Positions 54,241 to 62,160 of a stretch of 64,000 bases of DNA are shown here, one piece after another. The first letter of the stretch is position 1; every line of letters begins with the position of its first letter. This DNA comes from Sphingobacterium sp. FBM7-1. Its GTDB lineage: Bacteria > Bacteroidota > Bacteroidia > Sphingobacteriales > Sphingobacteriaceae. A model generated the notes under the pieces. The model was not told the DNA's origin, made no database searches, and saw nothing but the letters and a program-made list of their open reading frames with translations. Made by a program: the position numbers and the translations under genes. The stretch spans positions 310,001 through 374,000 of the forward strand of contig NZ_JAJEWJ010000002.1 of NCBI RefSeq assembly GCF_020687765.1, given 5' to 3'.

Positions 54241-57200
54241 ATGAGACAATTAACCTATAGTTTTACACTTTTACTGTTTTGGCTGTGCTGTGTAGGGCAT
54301 ACGGCTGTCGCACAGCATATTGTGCGCGGAAAAGTAGTCGATGCAACATCCAAACAGCCTTTAGCGGGCGTGACGGTATCGGAGCTTAGTGCCGATAACC
54401 GGACCGTAGCCGCGACAACAACGGATATAGAAGGTAACTACGCTTTAGCGGTTACTACGCCGTTGAACCGATTGAATTTTTCTTTTATTAGTTATAATGC
54501 CCAAGTGGTGCGAATCAATAGCCGTAATCAGATTAACATCGCCTTGAGCACGAGCGATAGTCAAATCGAAGAGGTTGTTATTACCGGTGTTGGCGGTACA
54601 CAGCCAAATACAGGTTTGTTAAATATTTCCGCGCGTGATTTAACCACGGCGACGGCGACGATTAATGCAAGTGTATTGCAGGATATGCAATCAAGTTCGA
54701 TTGACGAAGCCTTGCAAGGACGCTTGCCGGGGGTTGATATCGCGGCTAATTCCGGTGATCCGGGATCGGGTATGCAGATTCGTATTCGGGGTACGTCCAC
54801 GTTGAGCGGTAGTGCTGAGCCTTTGATTGTCGTGGATGGTATGCCGTATGAAACGGAGGTTCCCAGCGATTTCAATTTTGGATCAGCGGATGAAGATGCC
54901 TATGCGCAATTATTGAATGTGGCTCCGGCGGACATCGAAACAATCTCCGTATTAAAGGACGCAGCGGCCACAGCCATGTGGGGTTCTAAAGGTTCCAATG
55001 GGGTACTGTTGATTACGACCAAACGGGGGACCATGTCCAAACCTCGAGTCGGTTATTCGTTTCGGGGGACACTTTCCTCGGTGCCGAGTGCCATTCCTTT
55101 GCTCAGTGGCGATCAATACTCTTCATTGATTCCCGAGATGTATATGAATCGTACGGGCTTACCGCTGAACACCTTGGCTAGTAAAGAGTTTCAATATGAT
55201 CCAGGAGACGTCTATTATTACAATAATTATAGCCAGAATACGGATTGGATAGATGCAATTAACCAGACAGGATTGTCCAATGACCACACCTTTTCCATAC
55301 AAGGAGGAGGCGAGAAAGCGCGCTATTATTCTTCCGTCGCTTACTTGGGGCAGCGGGGGGTAACCGTTGGTTCCGGCTTAAATCGGATCTCGGCACGCTT
55401 GAATCTCGATTATGATATCTCCGAGCGGATTAAATTCCGAACCGACATCGCGTATACCCATACAATAACGGACCGTAATTATGTCAATTCCAAAGATGAT
55501 CAGGATAATATCCGGGGTGCAGCCTATGTCAAAATGCCCAATATGAGTTTATGGGAATATGATCCCTATGGCAATTTGATGCCAGTTTACTTTTCCCCTG
55601 ACCGAAACATTCAAGGAGTGTATCCAGGCACCTATAACCCGGCGGCAATGGCCGAATATGCTTATAATAAACACATGGGCGAGCGGATTACTCCGACGTT
55701 TAACTTGCGCTATGAGCTGATAAAAGGGATCTTGTTTTCTGATTTTAGCGTGATGTTCGATATGAACAACACGCGCGTAAACAATTTTTTACCACAATTG
55801 GCAACAGGAAGACCCTATACAGAAACCGTGGTCAATCGGGCGGGTGAATCAGATCGGGATGATTTTCGGATACAAACGAAATCGAATTTCATTTATACGC
55901 CGAATCTCGGTGATAAAATGAAGCATGATCTGCAGATGTTATTTTCTTGGCAAACGGACGATTTCCGAGGGTTAAGCTATGAGTCAATGATCTCGAATAC
56001 GGCTTCTACATTATTGACAGACCCGTCCAATCCGGGTCGTACACAAAACAATGAATTGGTTTTAAAAGGAGGCGAAGGACAGTCCCGTTCTATCGGGGGA
56101 GTTTTCAGCACGCAGTATAAGTTTTTAGACCGTTATATCGTGAATGTGGGTGTACGTGGAGATGGAAACTCTAAGTTTGGATCCAATTACCGTTATGGTT
56201 ATTTCCCGTCGATTTCCACCCGTTGGCGTGTTTCCGGCGAACGTTTTATGGAGCATCTGCCGTTTATTGATGAATTCAGCTTACGGGCCAGTTACGGTCA
56301 TTCGGGAAAGGCACCACGTTATGATTACCTTTTTTACAGTAATATTGTTAGCTATGACCAAACGTATTTGGGAGAGGCGGGTACCGCGCCGGCAAATATG
56401 GCGTATAGAAACTTAAAATTCGAACGGGTAAAAGAAGGAAATATCGGACTAAACTTAGAAATGTGGAAACGCCGTGTACGATTGGATATGGAATTCTATC
56501 ATAAACGTACGACGGATATGTTATTTGACGACCTCGGCGTACCGAATACCTCTGGGTTTGAGAGTATTTGGTTGAATTATGGCGTTATGGAAAATAAAGG
56601 CTGGGAGCTGAACCTGCATGCAACACCTTACCGTTCGAAGGATTTGATGGTGGATTTTTCTTTCAATATTGCACGTAACTTAAATGTGGTCAAGGAAGTG
56701 CCGGAATTCTTTGTGAATGAAGCGGGTACAGGAACGAATAATGGTGATTACAAACGTTATCTGCAAATCAATAACCCCATTGGTTCGTTCTACGGTTATC
56801 GGTATGAAGGCGTGTATTCGACTTTGGACGAGACGATTGCCAAAGATGCCAACGGTCAAGCTATTTATGGGCCGGATGGCGAACCCGTGTATATGCGTTT
56901 TAACTACCCTTATACCGATTATGTATTCCAACCGGGGGATGCCAAATATGCGGATATGAATCACGATGGGAGTATTGACGAACGAGATATTGTGTATCTC
57001 GGTAATTCAAGTCCGAAGTTTACAGGTGGTTTTGGTCCATCCATAACGATTAAGAATAGCTTACGAATTAACTTGTTTTTCAACTTCCGCAGCGGCTATG
57101 AAGTAGCGAACGATGCGCTGATGCACACCACGAAGATGACAAACTATGATAACCAATCGACCGCTGTTTTACGCCGCTGGCGGAAAGAAGGTGATGTTAC

Positions 57201-57513
57201 GGATGTGCCGCGTGCGCTGATGGGTTCAGGCTATAACTGGTTGGGTTCTGATCGGTATGTGGAAGATGCATCATTTCTACGTTTTCGCTCGGCTACGGTG
57301 AGTTATACCTTTAACCGCGGTAGTGTAATCGATAGATTGGGGATGAGTAATCTACGATTATATGTGACGGGCGAAAATTTCTATACCTGGACACGGTATC
57401 TCGGCCAAGATCCCGAGGTGAATATAAAAGGCGGAATCTTTGGGATGGCGAGAGACAATTCACGCACGCCACCGACGATGCGTTTTACATTCGGTTTATC
57501 GACAAGTTTTTAA
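54241..57513 (+). CDS. SusC/RagA-type TonB-dependent transporter (cassette 2, first SusC)
   Basis: 1090 aa, signal peptide ending HTAVAQ. Carboxypeptidase-regulatory-like domain VRGKVVDATSKQPLAGV, TonB box region EEVVITGVG, plug with LIVVDGMPYETEVPSDFNF and VLKDAAATAMWGSKGSNG, barrel ending LSTSF. Strongly similar to the 6461 SusC across plug and barrel (both have YVEDASFLR, QDPEV and the xDFNFxxA segment). The gene lies 9 bp after the FAS1 gene and 17 bp before SusD. Likely RG-I oligosaccharide importer. Confidence 0.95.
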   Translation: MRQLTYSFTLLLFWLCCVGHTAVAQHIVRGKVVDATSKQPLAGVTVSELSADNRTVAATTTDIEGNYALAVTTPLNRLNFSFISYNAQVVRINSRNQINIALSTSDSQIEEVVITGVGGTQPNTGLLNISARDLTTATATINASVLQDMQSSSIDEALQGRLPGVDIAANSGDPGSGMQIRIRGTSTLSGSAEPLIVVDGMPYETEVPSDFNFGSADEDAYAQLLNVAPADIETISVLKDAAATAMWGSKGSNGVLLITTKRGTMSKPRVGYSFRGTLSSVPSAIPLLSGDQYSSLIPEMYMNRTGLPLNTLASKEFQYDPGDVYYYNNYSQNTDWIDAINQTGLSNDHTFSIQGGGEKARYYSSVAYLGQRGVTVGSGLNRISARLNLDYDISERIKFRTDIAYTHTITDRNYVNSKDDQDNIRGAAYVKMPNMSLWEYDPYGNLMPVYFSPDRNIQGVYPGTYNPAAMAEYAYNKHMGERITPTFNLRYELIKGILFSDFSVMFDMNNTRVNNFLPQLATGRPYTETVVNRAGESDRDDFRIQTKSNFIYTPNLGDKMKHDLQMLFSWQTDDFRGLSYESMISNTASTLLTDPSNPGRTQNNELVLKGGEGQSRSIGGVFSTQYKFLDRYIVNVGVRGDGNSKFGSNYRYGYFPSISTRWRVSGERFMEHLPFIDEFSLRASYGHSGKAPRYDYLFYSNIVSYDQTYLGEAGTAPANMAYRNLKFERVKEGNIGLNLEMWKRRVRLDMEFYHKRTTDMLFDDLGVPNTSGFESIWLNYGVMENKGWELNLHATPYRSKDLMVDFSFNIARNLNVVKEVPEFFVNEAGTGTNNGDYKRYLQINNPIGSFYGYRYEGVYSTLDETIAKDANGQAIYGPDGEPVYMRFNYPYTDYVFQPGDAKYADMNHDGSIDERDIVYLGNSSPKFTGGFGPSITIKNSLRINLFFNFRSGYEVANDALMHTTKMTNYDNQSTAVLRRWRKEGDVTDVPRALMGSGYNWLGSDRYVEDASFLRFRSATVSYTFNRGSVIDRLGMSNLRLYVTGENFYTWTRYLGQDPEVNIKGGIFGMARDNSRTPPTMRFTFGLSTSF

Positions 57514-57530
57514 CCTAGAAGAAGATAGTA

Positions 57531-59018
57531 ATGATACATATATTCAAAAAAACCATCCCTGCCTTGGCACTTGCGTTATTGAGTTTCAGTTCTTGTGATA
57601 AATGGTTGGAGCTAAAGCCGCAGGAAGGTGTGGTCGCAGAGGATTATTGGAATACAAAAGAACAGGTCAGAGCGGCAGTCAATGGACTTTATATCTCGTT
57701 AATTACGAGTCCCTTGACACGGGAACTGTTTATGCATGGAGAGATCCGCACCGATATGGTAGAAATCAGTACGTTTGCCTCACAGAGTTATGAAGAATAC
57801 CGGTTTGCGAACATGCTGCCGACGAATAGTTTTAGCAACTGGGGGACGTTTTACCGGATTATTAACTATTGCAATAATGTGATAGAAAATGCACCTGTGG
57901 TCAAAGAGGTGGATCCTACACTCAGACAAGAGGAGCTAGACGCCTATATCGGCGAAGCACTCGCCATCCGCGCTTGGATGTACCTTAATCTCGCTCGCAT
58001 TTGGGGTGACGTGCCGATTAAACTAGATTATACGGCCTCAGATGAGGACTTGATGTCCGCCGCGAAATCGCCGCAAAGCGAGGTGCTGAAAGCCGTTGTA
58101 GCAGACTTGGTTCGTGCCGAACCGATGGTACTCGAAACATTCGGGAGTACCGCCGCAGATAAAGGTAAAGTTACCCGGTATACCGTCAATGCGCTATTGG
58201 CGGATGCCTATCTTTGGCAGGATGAATACCAGAAAGCCGCGGATGCCTGTGATAAGATTATCGATGCCGAGGTGTTTGAACTGGTATCAGGAGATCCATC
58301 GACTTGGATAAACGAACTATTCGGACAAGGGAATTCTGTTGAAGGGATTTTTGAGTTGCAGTACGACCGGCAGCAGCTGAATCCATTTTATGCTTTGTTT
58401 CGACAAAACCCACTTTATACCGCGGGTGCAAATGTGTATGAGGATTTATACCAATTTGATGCCACTGATCCGGAGAACTTTGACGTCCGTGGTGACCGAG
58501 GCGCTTTATCGACTGCGACTAATATGATCTATAAATACCATGCTTTTAGCCGTACGCAAACCAAATCGCTGGAAGATTCGTATACGCATTGGATCGTTTA
58601 CCGCTACGCGGATGTGTTATTGATGAAAGCCGAAGCACTAAATGGGCTGAACCGTGGACAAGAAGCCTTAGATTTGATTTATCTTATACGAGAGCGAGGA
58701 AATGCTATGCTGGGTACTGATTTGAATCCAGACGCGGATGATCAGCAGGGTATCACCGCATTTATCGTAGAAGAACGCGCGCGGGAGTTTGCTTATGAAG
58801 GGAAGCGCTGGTTTGATGTCCTGCGTAATGCCCGCCGAAACAATTATCAATATATGGACTTGATTACAAATATGATTGTGAATTATGCGCCAGCGGACCG
58901 ACAACAGGCCATGTTGGGTAAATATCGGGATGTGGATAGCCATTACCTGCCGATTTACTACATAGAAATTCAGCGTAGTGGCGGTGTATTAACGCAGAAC
59001 CCTTTTTATGGAAATTAA
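57531..59018 (+). CDS. SusD/RagB-type surface glycan-binding lipoprotein (cassette 2, first SusD)
   Basis: 495 aa. The lipobox SFSSC gives Cys22; mature start DKWLELKPQEGVVAEDYW. SusD helices (YIGEALAIRAWMYLNLARI), a conserved AYEGKRWFDVLRNARR, and the end GGVLTQNPFYGN are typical. Paralogous to the 9723 SusD (KWLELKP, FYRIINYCNNVIENAP). The stop codon lies 13 bp before the next gene's most likely start (59032). Confidence 0.94.
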   Translation: MIHIFKKTIPALALALLSFSSCDKWLELKPQEGVVAEDYWNTKEQVRAAVNGLYISLITSPLTRELFMHGEIRTDMVEISTFASQSYEEYRFANMLPTNSFSNWGTFYRIINYCNNVIENAPVVKEVDPTLRQEELDAYIGEALAIRAWMYLNLARIWGDVPIKLDYTASDEDLMSAAKSPQSEVLKAVVADLVRAEPMVLETFGSTAADKGKVTRYTVNALLADAYLWQDEYQKAADACDKIIDAEVFELVSGDPSTWINELFGQGNSVEGIFELQYDRQQLNPFYALFRQNPLYTAGANVYEDLYQFDATDPENFDVRGDRGALSTATNMIYKYHAFSRTQTKSLEDSYTHWIVYRYADVLLMKAEALNGLNRGQEALDLIYLIRERGNAMLGTDLNPDADDQQGITAFIVEERAREFAYEGKRWFDVLRNARRNNYQYMDLITNMIVNYAPADRQQAMLGKYRDVDSHYLPIYYIEIQRSGGVLTQNPFYGN

Positions 59019-59031
59019 AGAGAACATAGCA

Positions 59032-60684
59032 ATGAAAACGAAGAACATATATGCTGTAATACTGCTGTTAGCCACAGTGTTATGGTTGCCTTTTTCCTGT
59101 ACGAAAGAGAATTTTACAGAAACGACCGATACGAGTCCTAATATCAATAGCTTTCTTGCGGAACATGAAGATTATAGCCTTTTTGCCGAGGCGCTTAAAA
59201 ATTCAGGTGCAGCCTCATATTTAGATGCTTGGGGAACCTATACGGTATTTGCGCCGGATAACGATGCGATGCAGACCTTTTTGCAAAGTGAGGGAAAAAA
59301 TAAGGTAGGCGATCTCTCCGAGAGCGAAGTAAAAGATTTAGTTAATCTACATATTGTACAAGATACGGTATCTACCGGTCAGTTTCGGGATGGTAAAATC
59401 CAACGGAATTCTGTCTTTGGGATGTTTATTACCACAGGCGTGCAGAATATAGAAGGAGAGTCTTATTTCGTACTCAATAAAGAATCAAAAATTGTAATGC
59501 CAAATATTCGGACAGGGAATGGGGTGATTCATGGCGTAGATAAGGTGTTTACCAAAGTAACAAACACGGTGATGGAAGAAATAGAGGCCGACCCGAATCT
59601 GAGTTTGTTTGCAGAGGCGTTGCGATTGACAGGGGTGGATGCGTTGTTGAATAAAAAGGAAAATGAACAGTTTTTCTCCGTATTGGCGGTAAGCAATACG
59701 GCTTTTGCACAGCGCGGTTTCAATAATATACAGGATTTGGTTGATAAGTATAATCATACCGGCAATCCGAAAAGTCCAGAAGATAGTTTGTATATGCATA
59801 TCGCATACCACGTCTTACCCGACCTGAAATATGTTTCGGACTTGGCTTTCTCCAGTTCACATAGCACGCAGGTTCCGCGAGAGGTGCTATTAGTAAAAGT
59901 AGATCGGGAAAAAATATTGTTGAATGAAGAAGAATGGCTAGGAAACCTTGAAGAGGGTGCAGAAATAGACCGGCAAGCGAGTGATAACACAACGGTTAAC
60001 GGCGTACTGCACTATATCAAAGACGATATTTATATCAAGCAACGGCAACCTTTCCGGGTAGATTGGGATCCGGCCGATCAACCGGAGCTTGAGTTAGCTG
60101 GAGTATATCGTCGGGGAAATCTACCTGTTCCAAAAGGTTTTCTAAAGGACGTGACGTGGGGAGGAGCAGAATCGGCAAGTTTGAATTACGTTGGAGTGGC
60201 AGGAGGAAGTAGTGCAGGTTCAGCTTTTGGAGATTATTTAGATATCTATTTGAGAGCTGCGGTCATCCCTTGGATTGAATTTAAGACGCCAGTAGTTGTG
60301 CGTGGACGTTATAAGGTTTGGATAGGATGGCGAACCGTGGCTCGTAACGGTGTTGAAGGTGCGGGAAATATTATTGATACTTATATTAATGGGGTGAAGC
60401 TTTCTCGTTCTCTAAATCATGGAGAATATAGGATACGAAGCATTCCTGAACGAGAGTTAGAGGCACTGGGCTATAAAAAACATGTATCTGCCAATGCAAA
60501 TAATTATAACTGTAAAATGGTAGGGATTGTGGATATTGATATTACCGATAGACAGACGTTACGATTAGAATCAAAGACTAATCAAGGTGCGCAGTTCTGG
60601 CTGGATTTTATTCAATTTATTCCAATAGATCAAGAGCAGATTTATCCACAGTTTGATACGGAAGGCAATGCCGTTTATCCATAA
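59032..60684 (+). CDS. FAS1 lipoprotein with two FAS1 modules and C-terminal beta-sandwich (cassette 2)
   Basis: 550 aa from MKTKNIYAVI; an earlier in-frame ATG at 59008 lies inside SusD and would bury the signal. The sequence AAAGAGAA just upstream of 59032 is a plausible ribosome-binding region. The lipobox LPFSC gives Cys23. FAS1 module 1: YTVFAPDNDAMQTFL and VIHGVDKVF; module 2: FSVLAVSNTAFAQRG and VLHYIKDDIYI. The C-terminal ~190 residues form a CBM-like sandwich, with WIEFKTPVVVRGRYKVWIGW and QFWLDFIQFIPI. Counterpart of the 11194 product. Confidence 0.8.
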   Translation: MKTKNIYAVILLLATVLWLPFSCTKENFTETTDTSPNINSFLAEHEDYSLFAEALKNSGAASYLDAWGTYTVFAPDNDAMQTFLQSEGKNKVGDLSESEVKDLVNLHIVQDTVSTGQFRDGKIQRNSVFGMFITTGVQNIEGESYFVLNKESKIVMPNIRTGNGVIHGVDKVFTKVTNTVMEEIEADPNLSLFAEALRLTGVDALLNKKENEQFFSVLAVSNTAFAQRGFNNIQDLVDKYNHTGNPKSPEDSLYMHIAYHVLPDLKYVSDLAFSSSHSTQVPREVLLVKVDREKILLNEEEWLGNLEEGAEIDRQASDNTTVNGVLHYIKDDIYIKQRQPFRVDWDPADQPELELAGVYRRGNLPVPKGFLKDVTWGGAESASLNYVGVAGGSSAGSAFGDYLDIYLRAAVIPWIEFKTPVVVRGRYKVWIGWRTVARNGVEGAGNIIDTYINGVKLSRSLNHGEYRIRSIPERELEALGYKKHVSANANNYNCKMVGIVDIDITDRQTLRLESKTNQGAQFWLDFIQFIPIDQEQIYPQFDTEGNAVYP

Positions 60685-60690
60685 ACCTTA

Positions 60691-62151
60691 ATGATGAAGA
60701 TAATGAAAAAACACGATATACTAACACCTGTAATAGGATTAATTTGTATCCTATTACTATCGGTAAGTTGTTCTGATCCTTGGGATGAGCATGCCCGGGA
60801 TAATGAAGGGCTAGCCAACGAACCCTTGTTAGAAAGATTGGATAAAGACCCAGAATCTAGCGAATTTATGAAGTTACTGCGTTCTTCGGGCGTGGATAAG
60901 CTATTAGATGGTAATAACGCCTATACGGTTTTTGTTCCGGAAAATAGCCGTGTACAAGCAGCACTCGCCAGCTTGCCGGATGACGCGGAGAGTTTAGCCA
61001 ACTTTGTGAAAAACCATATTGCCGTGTCGACCCATCGCGTGAATGCCTCGGCAGATACAGTTCGCTTGAACATGTTGAGTGGAAAGACCTTGGATTTCGT
61101 AAACGGCCAAATTGATGGCGCTGCCTTTAGCAAGTCGAACCAAGCCGGCGCTGATGGTATCTATCATATCATAACAGCCGCATTGACGCCAAGACAAAGC
61201 TTATGGGAATATATAAATGACCATAATGATGATTTGCAAAATGCTTTTATTTTGAGCTTGAATGCCTATAACTTGTACGATACCTCGGTAGTGGAAGATC
61301 CGGCAGATCTTTATTTAAACAATGAGTTCCTTCGCCAGGTTGGCGATGTGCGGGATGAAAACCAAAAATTCACGTATTTTATATTGAAAGATGCCGATTT
61401 TACCGCAGAAGCGCAGCAAATTTTACCGTATGTAAATTACCGGAACCATGCGGATTCGTCCTATGCGATTAGTCAGTATGAAATAGTAAAAGATCTGCTC
61501 TTTAACCAGGCCTATAGCAAGGAGAATCTACCGGCGATGTTAGTGAGTGCATCAAATGTGTCATTTCCGGTGGATAAATCCGCCATCAGCCAGTCGGTGC
61601 GTTTAAGTAACGGCTGGGTACATGTGTTGGATAGAGCGACGTTGCCGCTTGTTAATAAATTGGTTGATACTTATGTGCAGGGAGAAGAACCTTGGGGATT
61701 TTCGGCATCGGTTACTGCAAGTACTTTCCATCGGATACGCAAGGATCCGTTCGGGGAGTTCTTTACCGATATTATGGTGCAGAATCACGGCGTTTCGAGT
61801 CTGGAAATACGATACCGGACGCCTCGGATGTATAGTACAACCTATGATGTGTATTGGCGTGCGTTGAATGATATACAGAGTAACGTATTCCAGCAGCAGG
61901 TGGGTATTTTTGAATTTGATACGCGTCCGAGTGAAGCGGATCCTGATCTACTAGTGAGAGCGCAAATCCATCAATTTCCGTATACGAACGTGGAACGGAA
62001 TGATTACAACGAAGTTTATTTAGGGGAATTCAATTTAGCGGATTACAATCGGATTGTTCCGGTATTACGTGCTATGGGAACGACGGCAAATGGAAACAAT
62101 ACGCTCGTGCTGGATTATCTGCGTTTTGTACCAAAACTAAAAACCAACTAA
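60691..62151 (+). CDS. FAS1 lipoprotein with two FAS1 modules and C-terminal beta-sandwich (cassette 2)
   Basis: 486 aa (start 60691, alternatives 60694 and 60703). The lipobox SVSC gives Cys27; mature start SDPWDEHARDNEGLANEP. FAS1 module 1: YTVFVPENSRVQAAL and IYHIITAALTP; module 2: FTYFILKDADFTAEAQ and WVHVLDRATLP. The C-terminal ~160 residues are beta-rich (SLEIRYRTPRMYSTTYDVYW) and end NTLVLDYLRFVPK, the same closing motif as the 11194 and 59032 products. Counterpart of the 12827 product. The next SusC starts 9 bp after the stop. Confidence 0.8.
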   Translation: MMKIMKKHDILTPVIGLICILLLSVSCSDPWDEHARDNEGLANEPLLERLDKDPESSEFMKLLRSSGVDKLLDGNNAYTVFVPENSRVQAALASLPDDAESLANFVKNHIAVSTHRVNASADTVRLNMLSGKTLDFVNGQIDGAAFSKSNQAGADGIYHIITAALTPRQSLWEYINDHNDDLQNAFILSLNAYNLYDTSVVEDPADLYLNNEFLRQVGDVRDENQKFTYFILKDADFTAEAQQILPYVNYRNHADSSYAISQYEIVKDLLFNQAYSKENLPAMLVSASNVSFPVDKSAISQSVRLSNGWVHVLDRATLPLVNKLVDTYVQGEEPWGFSASVTASTFHRIRKDPFGEFFTDIMVQNHGVSSLEIRYRTPRMYSTTYDVYWRALNDIQSNVFQQQVGIFEFDTRPSEADPDLLVRAQIHQFPYTNVERNDYNEVYLGEFNLADYNRIVPVLRAMGTTANGNNTLVLDYLRFVPKLKTN

Positions 62152-62160
62152 ACCAATTAG